This document shows, one piece after another, positions 52,083 through 60,998 of a stretch of 64,000 bases of DNA. The position numbers and the translations under genes were made by a program. Below the pieces are notes generated by a model. The model was not told the DNA's origin. It searched no databases and saw only the letters and a list, made by a program, of their open reading frames with translations. This stretch comes from Caulobacter segnis (GTDB lineage: Bacteria > Pseudomonadota > Alphaproteobacteria > Caulobacterales > Caulobacteraceae): the NCBI RefSeq assembly GCF_029543125.1, contig NZ_JARQWW010000001.1:434001-498000 (forward strand), read 5' to 3'. Every line of letters begins with the position of its first letter. Position 1 is the stretch's first letter.

Positions 52083-52655
52083 TCAGCCGCGGCGGGAGCG
52101 GCCGAAGGGACGGCTCAGAAACGCCGACCCATCGAGCCCGAAACGCCAGGGCGTCGAGGCCCCCCTGGTGACGCCGATGCGAGGTCCCGACATCACGGTC
52201 ACGGCGCCCACCGCCGGGCCGAGGTGGAACGGCGGCTCGAACATGGAAGCGCCATTGAGACTTCGGTCGACGCCGAGCGCCTGACACAGATTGCCCGGTC
52301 CGGCGCACAGACGGTGCAGCGGCGCCTCCGGCCGGCGCATGCTCATCGTCTCGATCCCGGTCGTCGGCTGCAGGGCGCGCAGAAGCACGGCGCCTCCGGG
52401 GCGAGGGCCGCAGACCAGGTTGAGACACCAGTGCAGCCCGAAGATCCGGTAGACGTATGCGCGTCCCGCCGGGCCGAACATGGGAGCGTTGCGCGCCGTG
52501 GGGCCGATGAAGCTGTGCGAGGCTTCGTCATCCACATCATAGGCTTCGGTCTCGACGATCATACCGCCGGCTCCCGCCACGGTGAGGGTCGCGCCTATCA
52601 GATCGCGAGCGACGCGCCAGGGCGGCTCGCCGAGGTCGGGCCAGGTCCGGTTCAT
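52083..52655 (-). CDS. 3-methyladenine DNA glycosylase (AAG/MPG family)
   Basis: 190 aa, usual about 190-220. Motifs of the AAG fold: ARDLIGATL, MIVETEAYDVDDEASHSFIG with the catalytic Glu, RAYVYRIFGLHWCLNLVCGP (the intercalating Tyr region), VLLRALQPTTG, and GPGNLCQALGVDRSLNG. It removes alkylated bases in the first step of base excision repair. It is monocistronic and fits the DNA-repair flavour of the region. Confidence 0.94.
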   Translation of the reverse strand: MNRTWPDLGEPPWRVARDLIGATLTVAGAGGMIVETEAYDVDDEASHSFIGPTARNAPMFGPAGRAYVYRIFGLHWCLNLVCGPRPGGAVLLRALQPTTGIETMSMRRPEAPLHRLCAGPGNLCQALGVDRSLNGASMFEPPFHLGPAVGAVTVMSGPRIGVTRGASTPWRFGLDGSAFLSRPFGRSRRG

Positions 52656-52865
52656 GACGCCTTAACGCGTCCGGCCGCCGGCGGCTGCGCTCCGCCATCC
52701 CGCCTGCACGGCAACGCGATCCGACGAATCGCGCGGCCGCCAAGTCCGGTGGCGCGCGTCACGGCGACCGGCTTTGCGCCGCGACGCTGCGTCGTGAGCT
52801 TTTCCGGCGCCGGCTTCGAAACTGTGATCGACCCTCGGCGTTGTGGCCCAACCCGGGAAGAACTC

Positions 52866-53609
52866 ATGCAGTCCGCGCCTCCTCCAAATCCGCTTGAAGA
52901 CGCCGGCGTCCTGATCGCCGGCGGCACTACGGGCATCGGCCGGGAGATCGCGTTGGGTCTGGCCCGCCGCGGCGCCCGGGTGTTTGTTTTCGGGCGCGAG
53001 GGCGAGCCGCTCGCCGAAGTCGCTGAACAGGCGCAGGCCTTCGGGGCGACCATTCGCGGCGTGACCGCGGACATGTCGATGCGCGCCGATGTCGACCGCG
53101 CTTTCGCCGCCTTCGATGCGCAGGTGGGGCGACTGGACGCATTCGTCGGCTGCGCCGCCCTCGGGGCCGGACCTCTCGCGCGGATGGAAGAGGATGCCTG
53201 GCGCTATGTCGTCGAGACCAATCTGATCGGCACCATGGCGTGCACCAGGCGAGCCATCGATCGTCTGAAGCCCCACGGCGGGCGCATCGTGCTCATCGGT
53301 TCGGTCGCAGCCGATCTGCGCGCCGAAGGCGAGTCCGTCTACGCCGCCACCAAGGCGGGGGTTCAGGCGTTTGTGGAGGCTTTGCGCCGTGAGGAGCGCG
53401 CCCACGACGTCCGCATCAGCCTGGTCGAGCCCGGCGCGACGGCCACCGACATGCAACCGATGAACCAGGACGCCAAGGCCAGGAGCACCGCCAGAGCACA
53501 GATGCTTCACGCCGCCGATATCGCGCGGGGCGTCCTCTACATGCTGAGCGAGCCGCTCCATTGCGATGTCTCGCTCATGCGCATCGTTCCGGCCAGGCAA
53601 GCCCTCTGA
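52866..53609 (+). CDS. Short-chain dehydrogenase/reductase
   Basis: 247 aa. Rossmann dinucleotide motif GGTTGIGREIALG near residue 19, catalytic Ser in LIGSVAADL (about 143), Tyr and Lys in YAATK (about 157-161), and EPGATATDMQPMN. NAD(P)-dependent oxidoreductase of unknown substrate. GGGAAG precedes the start. The unassigned 740-aa protein follows 25 bases later, so the two likely work together. Confidence 0.93.
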   Translation: MQSAPPPNPLEDAGVLIAGGTTGIGREIALGLARRGARVFVFGREGEPLAEVAEQAQAFGATIRGVTADMSMRADVDRAFAAFDAQVGRLDAFVGCAALGAGPLARMEEDAWRYVVETNLIGTMACTRRAIDRLKPHGGRIVLIGSVAADLRAEGESVYAATKAGVQAFVEALRREERAHDVRISLVEPGATATDMQPMNQDAKARSTARAQMLHAADIARGVLYMLSEPLHCDVSLMRIVPARQAL

Positions 53610-53634
53610 CAGAAACGCGAGAAAGGCGAACGTA

Positions 53635-55857
53635 ATGGCCAAGGTAGCCGAGTCAGGTCCCGTCCCCGCCGTCAGCCCTTTCGTCCTGACGCTGCAGGAG
53701 GATCTACGCGGCGCGAAGATGAAGCGCCTGGGCGCGTTCGGCCTCGGCGATCTTGAGGTTGAGGTGGCGCAAGGCAGCGACAGCCTCTGGGCCCTGATCC
53801 GGAAGGAAGGCCGCGGCGGGCTTGCCCTGCGCGCCGTCTACACGGCGGGAGCGGACATGACTTGCCGGCTGGTCCCCCCGGCCGAAGGCGAAGTCTTCGC
53901 CGTGGAGGTGACGAGCACCATGGGCCGCCACAGGGCCGGCTTCACCACCAGCGGCGATGATCTGCATCGCCTTCGCGCCGAGGTGCGCCTGACGCCCGCC
54001 GCCCCTCTCGTGCTGCCCTACATGCCGCGCGATCTTTATCCCCTGAGCGACCGCGACGACCCTGCCGAGGCCATGGGCAAGGTCGAGGCGGCGCAACGCG
54101 GCGTCAACAGCGGCGTCCTCTATTTTCGACACGACGGCCCGGACTTCGGCAGCGTGCTCTACTTCCAGAACTTCACGGCCCTGAACGACTTCTTCCGGGC
54201 GACAGGAACGACGCCGAAAGATGCGGTGGGCGGCCGGTGGCCGGAGCTGGGCTATCTGCCTCCCGCCCCGCCGGCCACCGGCGAGGAGGCGTTGAAGCCG
54301 CTGGAGGCCGGCAAGGACTATGTGCTGAGCGACGCCCTGCTCGTCTTCCGCGACTGGGCGGCCGATAACGAGCAGGAGATGGCCCGCCAGTTTCTGCAGA
54401 TGCTCGGCGTCGCCTACAAGGCGCTGCGCCCGCCGCGGGTCGACTATCGTGACTGGCGCCGACGGGCGGAGCAGACGCTGAAGGATCTGCTGGAGGCGCC
54501 GGCGGCCACGCGGCGGCACTACGACCACCTCTATGTCATGCCTTACGTGGACGGCGAGTATCCCGACGCCATGGTTCAGATGTCGGTGGCGGCCGCCTTG
54601 CACGATTATGAAAAATGGCGCGGCGAGCCGGTCCCTCTCAAGGCCAGGCTCATGGCCGGCATGGAGCGGTTCTACGACGACAAGCTGAAGACACTGCGTC
54701 GCTACCTGCCCAATGTGGGCAAGGAGAAGGACGCCGACGCCGTGGACGCCTGGTATTATTATCACCCGCTGCTGAACCTTGGGCGGCTGGCGCTGGACGG
54801 CGACGAAACCGCAAAGGATTTGCTGCTGCGCAGCGCCGAATACGGGATCGAGGCGGCCCATCACTTCAACTACGTCTGGCCGATCATATACGACGCCAGG
54901 GATTTTTCGGTGAAGACGGAGGCGCGCAACGACGACGGACTGGGCCAGACCGATGTCGGCGGCATCTACGCCTATGTCATGCTGCAGCTGCACCAGCTGA
55001 CCGGCGAGCCCCGTTATGTGGAGGAGGCGCGCGCGGCGCTGGACGCCGCGAAGACGATGCGTTTCGACCTGATGTACCAGGCCAATCTGACCGCCTGGGG
55101 CGCGGCGGCGTGCATCAGGCTCTGGCGCATCACCAGGGACCCCCAGTATCTCGCCCAAAGCTATGTTTACCTCGCCAGCTTTTTCCATAACTCCGAGATC
55201 TGGGAGTCGCAGATCGCCAACGCGGTTCACTACCGCAATTTCCTGGGCGTCACCTGTCTCCACGATGCGCCCTACATGGCGATCTACGAGTGCTTCGACG
55301 CCTTCACGGCGTTTCAGTTCTACCTGGCCGACAGCGGGCCTGACCTGGACCCGGCGGTGCGCATGCTGGTCTCCGAATACTGCAAGTACACCCTTGACCG
55401 GGCCTGGTACTACTATCCGAGCGAGCTTCCCGCCGAGATCCTCGCCACCGAACATCAAAGCGGCCGGATCGACCGAAAGCTCTCCTTCCCGCTGGAGGAT
55501 CTCTATGGGGACGGTCAGCTCGTCGGGCAGATCGGACAGGAGATCTACGGATGCGGCGCAGCCTTCATCTTCGCGACACGGTCCCACCACAAGGTCGAGG
55601 ACGCTCCATTCACGCTCTATTGCAATCAGTTCGTACGGGCGAGCGAGCGAACGGGGCGACGCGCCTTCACGGTTCAGCTGGATGGCGGGGAGACCTGCCC
55701 CGCGGATCTGAGCCTGCTGCGTTTGCCCCGCCGCAAGTTGCCCGTCGCGGTCGTGCGCGACGCCTTTGGCGAGGAGATCACGCCCCATCACGTCGGCGAT
55801 GATCGGATCGACTACAGGATCGCGGCCCACGGCCGGCTGGTCATCAACTGGACGTGA
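53635..55857 (+). CDS. Large unassigned cytoplasmic protein with alpha/alpha-toroid character
   Basis: 740 aa, no signal peptide. Residues about 15-200 look beta-rich (EVEVAQGSDSLWALIRK; PYMPRDLYPLSD). From about 240 a chain of long helices begins with repeated aromatic and acidic motifs (HYDHLYVMPYVDGEYPDAMVQM, AWYYYHPLLNLG, HHFNYVWPIIYDARD, DVGGIYAYVMLQLHQLTGEP, HYRNFLGVTCLHDAPYM, WYYYPSELPAEIL). This helical part resembles glycosidase or lyase toroids (GH88/GH127-like shapes), and the end (about 680-740) is beta-rich again. Several Asp/Glu-His pairs might be catalytic. I cannot assign a family. It is paired with an SDR. Confidence 0.75.
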   Translation: MAKVAESGPVPAVSPFVLTLQEDLRGAKMKRLGAFGLGDLEVEVAQGSDSLWALIRKEGRGGLALRAVYTAGADMTCRLVPPAEGEVFAVEVTSTMGRHRAGFTTSGDDLHRLRAEVRLTPAAPLVLPYMPRDLYPLSDRDDPAEAMGKVEAAQRGVNSGVLYFRHDGPDFGSVLYFQNFTALNDFFRATGTTPKDAVGGRWPELGYLPPAPPATGEEALKPLEAGKDYVLSDALLVFRDWAADNEQEMARQFLQMLGVAYKALRPPRVDYRDWRRRAEQTLKDLLEAPAATRRHYDHLYVMPYVDGEYPDAMVQMSVAAALHDYEKWRGEPVPLKARLMAGMERFYDDKLKTLRRYLPNVGKEKDADAVDAWYYYHPLLNLGRLALDGDETAKDLLLRSAEYGIEAAHHFNYVWPIIYDARDFSVKTEARNDDGLGQTDVGGIYAYVMLQLHQLTGEPRYVEEARAALDAAKTMRFDLMYQANLTAWGAAACIRLWRITRDPQYLAQSYVYLASFFHNSEIWESQIANAVHYRNFLGVTCLHDAPYMAIYECFDAFTAFQFYLADSGPDLDPAVRMLVSEYCKYTLDRAWYYYPSELPAEILATEHQSGRIDRKLSFPLEDLYGDGQLVGQIGQEIYGCGAAFIFATRSHHKVEDAPFTLYCNQFVRASERTGRRAFTVQLDGGETCPADLSLLRLPRRKLPVAVVRDAFGEEITPHHVGDDRIDYRIAAHGRLVINWT

Positions 55858-55888
55858 CGCAGCCGCCCCACCCGGGAACGGCCAACGG

Positions 55889-56560
55889 CTAGTCCGGGGC
55901 CGGTTCGAAGCCCCCGGCCCCGGATGTCGTTGCTGACGGCGCCCTGGCCGGCCACTCCGACCCCAGGGGCGTCATCGCTTTCAGGTCGGCCTGCGCCAGT
56001 TCGCAGCGCACGCCCTCGTCGGTGACCGTGAGACCGGCGACGGCAAGCGCGTGAAGGCGCTCGCCCAGGCCGACCAGCCCGCCTTCGCTCACCACCACGT
56101 AGCTCGTGGACAGATCATCACAGCGCAACATCGCGTCGACCACGGAGCCGATCACGCGGCCGTCGGGATCAAGCAGCCTGGCGCCGGCAAGGCCGCCGGC
56201 GGGAAAGAGCGTCGGCGCGCGAGACGCGGCGCTTTTGCGGCTGGCCGCCGCTCCGCCCTGCTCGTAGCGCGCCTGTCGACCCAACCATCGCCAGACGCCG
56301 ACGGCATTCACCACGGTCAAAAAGCCATTGGTCCACAGCAGGTTCTGCTGATCGCCGGAAAGCGCTACGGCGATCCAGGCCATGGAGCCGACAAGAAACA
56401 CGATGAAGCCGCAACCGGTGACCCGCGCTCCGAGATTGGCGGCGGTCATCACTGCGGCGATCATGGTCGCGGCCGGGGCGATCCAGCCCGCCGCCTGCGT
56501 CACCGACACGGCGCTTCGCCCCGGGTCAGACGCAAGATCGCGTGCGCGGAGCGGGCGCAC
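55889..56560 (-). CDS. PRC-barrel protein with N-terminal membrane segments
   Basis: 223 aa. Two to three hydrophobic segments (about 18-90: AAGWIAPAATMIAAVMTAANLG; GFIVFLVGSMAWIAVALSG; WTNGFLTVVNAVGVWRWLG) are followed by a PRC-barrel-like domain (LAGARLLDPDGRVIGSVVDAMLRC; SYVVVSEGGLVGLGERLHAL). PRC-barrels bind proteins or RNA and are common in stress-induced small proteins of this class. The first hydrophobic part resembles short membrane sensor modules. It converges with the 740-aa gene. Confidence 0.75.
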   Translation of the reverse strand: MRPLRARDLASDPGRSAVSVTQAAGWIAPAATMIAAVMTAANLGARVTGCGFIVFLVGSMAWIAVALSGDQQNLLWTNGFLTVVNAVGVWRWLGRQARYEQGGAAASRKSAASRAPTLFPAGGLAGARLLDPDGRVIGSVVDAMLRCDDLSTSYVVVSEGGLVGLGERLHALAVAGLTVTDEGVRCELAQADLKAMTPLGSEWPARAPSATTSGAGGFEPAPD

Positions 56561-56985
56561 GCAGGCAAAAATGATCGGGGCGGAGCGGCGGGCGCATGGG
56601 GCTGCATCGCAACCTAATCGCCGCCATGGCCGCCCTGTTCCCGGCGCCTTGCGACGAGAGGGTTTCTCCGCGCGTCACCCCCCGCCCGGGCCGCGCGCCA
56701 TGCGGCGAACAATCTCGCCAACGACGTGCCCTGCCGGTCTGGCGGGCCGTGGGCCGTCAACCGGAGGTCGCCATACGATGCTCGGTCCGGCGCCGGGCTT
56801 ATTTGCCGACGCGCTCGATGCACGGGACGGCGCTGGCCAGATGCCGCGGCCCGGCGGCGCAGGAGCCCATCCAAGTTCGGACATCGATGCGATGAGGTTG
56901 CGAAAGCGGCGCCGGGTCTTCGCCGGTGATCGGATCGAAGCGCCGTCGGCGACGTTGTCGCCCAGACAGCCACAGGAGATCGGAC
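56561..56985. other. Intergenic gap
   Basis: This 425-base stretch carries no gene I can support. A minus-strand frame beginning at 56987 reads SDLLWLSGRQ, like the first residues of some IS5-type transposases, but nothing after that matches. It should contain the promoters for the PRC-barrel gene and the small gene downstream. Confidence 0.5.
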
Positions 56986-57303
56986 ATGTCCCTGTCCTCC
57001 CTCATCACCTCGCGCAGCAGACCCCAGACCCGCAACCCCGCGGCGCCGCGCGACGATCTGTTCTCCCGTTTCTCGACAGCGCTGCAGCGTGCGGCGACGC
57101 ACGCTCCGCAGCCATTGCGTCCCGCCGCCGAGCGCGCGGCCGCGTCCCCGCGTCTCGTCGCCGCCGGCCTGGGCGTCGTGGCGGTGGGCGTCGGCCTCGC
57201 CTTGGCGACCAACAAGCGCACACGCGCCGGCGTCGCGGCGATGGCGGGCGCCGCCGTCGGCCTGTCGGCCCGGCGCAAGGGCGCGGCCCGCTCCGGCCAC
57301 TAG
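56986..57303 (+). CDS. Small protein with a hydrophobic glycine-rich C-terminal region
   Basis: 105 aa behind CAGGAGATCGG. A polar N-terminal half (SRSRPQTRNPAAPRDDLFSRF) is followed by a Gly/Ala hydrophobic segment (LVAAGLGVVAVGVGLALAT) and another (GVAAMAGAAVGLSARR), which may span or insert in the membrane. No family recognised. It is followed after 62 bases by another small membrane protein. Confidence 0.6.
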   Translation: MSLSSLITSRSRPQTRNPAAPRDDLFSRFSTALQRAATHAPQPLRPAAERAAASPRLVAAGLGVVAVGVGLALATNKRTRAGVAAMAGAAVGLSARRKGAARSGH

Positions 57304-57365
57304 TCGCCGTATCGGACCATCGGGATCAAACCGCCCCCGCGGCGGGGTGATCTCGCAGGAGGAAG

Positions 57366-57602
57366 ATGTCCATGCAAAACCCGTCCGCCCGCCAGCAAGG
57401 CGAAGCCATCGAGAAGTCCGCAAAGCCCGCGCGCCCATATATCTGGGCTCTGGTGGCCGCCGCCGTGCTCATCGTCCTTGTTGTCCTCATCGCACGGCCT
57501 GGTGACGAGGCCGCCGACGGCGTGACCGCCGGGATGAGCCAAGTGGAAAGCGCCCGCGATCCGGCCGGGTCGGCCAGAACCCCGGCGACGACCGATCGCT
57601 GA
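57366..57602 (+). CDS. Small single-span membrane protein
   Basis: 78 aa behind CAGGAGGAAG. One membrane helix (YIWALVAAAVLIVLVVLIA) lies between a polar N terminus and an Asp/Ala/Thr-rich tail. No family recognised. It may be expressed with the upstream small gene. Confidence 0.6.
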   Translation: MSMQNPSARQQGEAIEKSAKPARPYIWALVAAAVLIVLVVLIARPGDEAADGVTAGMSQVESARDPAGSARTPATTDR

Positions 57603-57927
57603 GCGCCCGACCCAGGCGTCGGGGAATGGGCCCGGCGCTTGGCGCCGGGCCTTCAGTCGCGTCGCGGTAGGGTCGCGTCGCACAGAGGAACGCGTTCGAA
57701 AGCCGGCGGCTTTCTCGCGCCCCTTCCGGCGTCCGGTTCGCCGCCGGCCGTCGGGCGAGCCAAGAGAGGGCTTGAGCATCGGCCGTCTCGCTGAACGGCT
57801 CACCTCATCTAGGCGCCCAAATTCGCGGATGCGCGGTGATGCGTCGCCACGTCGCGCCCGGCTGCGTCGGAACCGACGGGAGGCTGGGCCGGTTCAAGGG
57901 TGATCATTTCCTGTTGCGGAGGCTTTC
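57603..57927. other. Intergenic region with hairpin and promoter
   Basis: A strong GC hairpin GGCCCGGCGC-TTG-GCGCCGGGCC (57629-57651) follows the small gene; it has no T run, so termination would be inefficient. The rest shows no gene; the EcfG-like element at 57869 belongs to the lipoprotein gene. Confidence 0.6.
57869..57895 (+). promoter_or_regulatory. EcfG-like promoter of the small lipoprotein
   Basis: GGAAC (57869-57873), 17 bases, GGTTC (57891-57895). The -35 is perfect and the -10 has G for C. The ATG is 33 bases downstream, almost the same distance as in the cyanophycin operon. Confidence 0.55.
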
Positions 57928-58131
57928 ATGGACGGCTGGAGGACTACGCCGATGCGCCTTGGCGGCGCCCTTGTCGCCTGCATCCTGATCACGGCCGCCT
58001 GCTCGGAGCGCACGACCCCGGCCGCCGCTCCCGAGAGCACCAGCGACCCCGCGGTTGAGACTTCACCTTCACAGGCGCGGCAGAAGACGCCGCAGGGCGA
58101 GGTCCCCGCGGAAAATCCGCCGCGCAGCTAG
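57928..58131 (+). CDS. Small lipoprotein
   Basis: 67 aa behind a GGAGG-like site. A short hydrophobic signal with lipobox ILITAAC (Cys25) is followed by a Pro/Thr/Ser/Glu-rich tail, so it would be a membrane-anchored flexible lipoprotein. An EcfG-like promoter precedes it. No family recognised. It converges with the PAS gene. Confidence 0.7.
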   Translation: MDGWRTTPMRLGGALVACILITAACSERTTPAAAPESTSDPAVETSPSQARQKTPQGEVPAENPPRS

Positions 58132-58140
58132 GGCCGGTGC

Positions 58141-58644
58141 CTAAGCCGTGCGGGCGCGCTCGCCGGCAAGGCCGCTGGCCACGAGCAGCAACTCCTCGGT
58201 CTCGGGCAAGACGGCGCGCCGGGCGAGCACGGCCAGGCCCCTGGACAGGGCGCTCACATAGTCGGCCAGATCGGCCTCCGATCCGGTCTGCGAGCCAGGC
58301 GATGGGGCCATGATGCGTCGGCTGAGAAGCAGGTAGGCGGCCCCGGCGTCGGGACAGCCATCCAGCACGAAATAGCGGCTCTCCACCCAGATCGCCTGAC
58401 CGCTGGGGCGGACATAGCGCTTTCGAAGCATGAAGGGCTGGCCGGTCTTGCCGGCCATGTCGAAGAACGTCTCGTTGCATTCCACGTCGTCGGGATAGGT
58501 GACGTCGCGCATCCTGAGGCCGATGACGTCGCTCAGGTCTCGTCCGAGGATTCTGGCGAAACGCGCATTGGCCGATAGCACGCGCGTGTCCCGATGTCCG
58601 ACCGCGATGCCCATGCGCAGCCTGCCCAGAATTTCGCTCATCAC
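58141..58644 (-). CDS. Stand-alone PAS-domain protein
   Basis: 167 aa. A PAS fold (about 8-115) has MGIAVGHRDTRVLSANARFARILGRDLSDVIGLRM, TYPDDVECNETFFDMA and a KRYVRPSGQAIWVESRYFVLD strand pair. A C-terminal helical region of about 50 residues follows without an enzymatic output domain. It could be a sensor partner for a stress system. Ligand unknown. Confidence 0.85.
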   Translation of the reverse strand: MMSEILGRLRMGIAVGHRDTRVLSANARFARILGRDLSDVIGLRMRDVTYPDDVECNETFFDMAGKTGQPFMLRKRYVRPSGQAIWVESRYFVLDGCPDAGAAYLLLSRRIMAPSPGSQTGSEADLADYVSALSRGLAVLARRAVLPETEELLLVASGLAGERARTA

Positions 58645-58978
58645 CCCTCCAGCCTTGTGGGAAGCAATAGGCGTAGCGCCGGCGTAGGCTCAACCCGAGA
58701 GCGAGTGGGGCGTAAGAGCTTTCAGTGGAAAGGCGCTTTTGTCGCGGAGGCGGCGCAGGCGGGCGTCGCAAGCCCGACAACGTGACCCCCGTTCGCCATC
58801 TTATGGCCACGCTGCCCGACCATGGCCCCATCCTGCCCATAAAGCGGGCCGAGTTGGCGAATAAGAAGGATTGTACGGCCGATCGCCGCGAGGAATTGAA
58901 CTTCCGTTGAACCATAAGGGTTTGCGCGGGTTGAGGCTGCAAGGCAAAGACACGGCCAAGCTTTAGGGCGCTTAGATT
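58645..58978. other. Intergenic gap between PAS gene and opgH
   Basis: This 334-base divergent region must contain both promoters. I see no gene, no EcfG element and no clear terminator. Short shadow frames are ignored. Confidence 0.5.
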
Positions 58979-60967
58979 TTGAAGACACCCAGCATCGAGT
59001 CGCGGCTTCCCGGCGAGGCCCCCCTGGCCATGCCGGCCCAGGACCTGAAGCTCGGCGCAACCGCCCCGGTCGGCGCAAGCGCTCCTGCCGGGGGGCGCGC
59101 CGTCCTGTTCGCCGCCTTCGGCGTGCTCACCGCCATCGGGGTGGTCAGCGCCGGGGTTCAACTGGGACGCCAGGGCTTGGGGCCGGTCGAGGTCGCAGCG
59201 CTTGTGCTGTTCTCAATCCTGTTCGCCTGGGTGGCCTTCGGCTTCGTAAGCGCCGTGGCCGGCTTCATGGTCCGGCTGCGCGACAGAAAGACGGCGGGCC
59301 GATCCCAGCCCCAGCCGATCCTGTTCACCCGGACGGCCGTCCTGCTGCCGGTCTACAACGAGGATCCCGGCCGCATTCTGGCGGCGGTCCAGGCGATGAC
59401 CGAGGACCTTGCGGATCGCGGCGTCGCCGAATTGTTCGACGTCTTCATCCTGAGCGACACGCGGGACATGGCCGCCGCGCGCGCCGAACTGGCGGGTGTC
59501 GATCGTCTGCGTGCCAAGCTGCCCGCCTCGCCGGGGATCTACTATCGCCGTCGAGAGGAGAACACAGACCGCAAGGCCGGCAACATCGCTGACTGGGTCG
59601 AGACCTTCGGGGCAGCCTACACTTCGATGGTCGTTCTGGACGCCGACAGCCTGATGAGCGGCGAGACGCTCATCGAGCTGGTCGCGCGCATGGAGGCCGA
59701 CGACGAGCTTGGCCTGCTGCAGACCTCGCCCGAACTGGTCAATGCCGAGACGCCCTTCGCGCGCCTGCAGCAGTTCGCCTCGCGCGCCTATGGACGCATG
59801 ATCGCGGCCGGTCAGGACTGGTGGTCGGGCGCAGAAGGCAACTTCTGGGGCCACAACGCCATCATCCGCACCCGCGCCTTCGCCAGCTGCGCGGGCCTGC
59901 CCAAGCTGCCCGGCCGCAAGCCGTTCGGCGGCCTGATCCTCAGCCACGACTTCGTGGAGGCGGCCCTGCTGCGGCGGGGCGGCTGGAAGGTGCGCATGGC
60001 CGCCGACCTGGGCGGCAGCTTCGAGGAGACCCCGCCGACCATCCTCGACATGGCGATCCGCGACCGCCGCTGGTGCCAGGGCAACCTGCAGCACGCGGGC
60101 GTGCTGGGCGCGGCGGGTTTTCACTGGATCAGCCGCGTTCATCTGCTGCGCGGGATCCTTTCCTACGCCACATCGCCCCTTTGGCTGATGATGCTGCTGG
60201 CCGGCGCCGGGGTCTGGATGAACGGCCGCTCGGGCGGACTGATCGGTCCCTCCAACGGCGCGGCTTGGCTTTTCGGGGCCACCATGGCGATGCTGATCGC
60301 CCCCAAGCTGCTGTCCAACATCCTCACGCTCACCGACAAGCGCGAGCGGCAGGCCTTCGGCGGCGGCGCACGCTACGGCGCCAGCGTGGTTTTCGAGATC
60401 ATCGGCTCGACCCTGGTAGCCCCGGTGCTGATGCTCATGCAGAGCGCCTCGGTGCTGCAGGTTCTGGCCGGGCGCGATTCCGGCTGGTCGACCCAGAGCC
60501 GCGACCCGGGCCGCCTCAGCCGTCGTGAGGCCTGGAGGCTGCACCGCGGACACATCATGATCGGCCTGGCTGCCGCCGCCATCGTGCTGGCCATTGACCC
60601 GGTGATGCTGTGGTGGTCGGCGCCGGTCTATCTGGGCCTGGTGATCTCCACGCCTCTTGCCATGGCCCTGTCCAATCCGGGCTTCGCCTCGTGCTTTGGC
60701 CTGCTGACGACGCCGGAAGAACGCGACGTCCCCGCCATCGTGCGGCGCGCCGGCGAGCTTCGCGCCGCCTACGACGCCGAGGCCGCCACCCGCGCCGAGA
60801 TCGAGCGCCTCATGCGCGCCCCGGCGGAAATCTATCTGCTGTCCGGCGCCCGCGCGCTTGGCGGCCGCCAGACGCTCGCCGCCCCCGCCAATCCCGGTCC
60901 GCCCGCCCCGCTGGCCCGCCGCTGGTGGCGCGCCTACCGCTCGGCCGCTCGCGCCATGGCGGGGTGA
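58979..60967 (+). CDS. opgH: Glucan biosynthesis glucosyltransferase H
   Basis: 662 aa starting with a TTG that gives KTPSIESRLPGEAPLAMP, like other alphaproteobacterial OpgH starts; an ATG at 59030 would lose 17 residues. Several membrane segments (about 40-95, 390-450, 480-560) flank a GT2 domain with LPVYNEDPGRI, VLDADSLMSG, and the RRWCQGNLQH motif. It makes the beta-1,2 or mixed glucan backbone of osmoregulated periplasmic glucans from UDP-glucose. The partner OpgG is not in the window. Confidence 0.93.
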   Translation: MKTPSIESRLPGEAPLAMPAQDLKLGATAPVGASAPAGGRAVLFAAFGVLTAIGVVSAGVQLGRQGLGPVEVAALVLFSILFAWVAFGFVSAVAGFMVRLRDRKTAGRSQPQPILFTRTAVLLPVYNEDPGRILAAVQAMTEDLADRGVAELFDVFILSDTRDMAAARAELAGVDRLRAKLPASPGIYYRRREENTDRKAGNIADWVETFGAAYTSMVVLDADSLMSGETLIELVARMEADDELGLLQTSPELVNAETPFARLQQFASRAYGRMIAAGQDWWSGAEGNFWGHNAIIRTRAFASCAGLPKLPGRKPFGGLILSHDFVEAALLRRGGWKVRMAADLGGSFEETPPTILDMAIRDRRWCQGNLQHAGVLGAAGFHWISRVHLLRGILSYATSPLWLMMLLAGAGVWMNGRSGGLIGPSNGAAWLFGATMAMLIAPKLLSNILTLTDKRERQAFGGGARYGASVVFEIIGSTLVAPVLMLMQSASVLQVLAGRDSGWSTQSRDPGRLSRREAWRLHRGHIMIGLAAAAIVLAIDPVMLWWSAPVYLGLVISTPLAMALSNPGFASCFGLLTTPEERDVPAIVRRAGELRAAYDAEAATRAEIERLMRAPAEIYLLSGARALGGRQTLAAPANPGPPAPLARRWWRAYRSAARAMAG

Positions 60968-60998
60968 CGAAACGCCGCCGAACCGCCATCTATGGCGT

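Noticed and set aside
56799..56987. Minus-strand start SDLLWLSGRQ as an IS5-type transposase relic
   Set aside because: Only about ten residues look alike and no later transposase motif or terminal repeat was found.
56614..57438. 274-codon minus-strand frame over two small plus-strand genes
   Set aside because: Arg/Gly-rich without a domain; the plus-strand small genes have good ribosome-binding sites.
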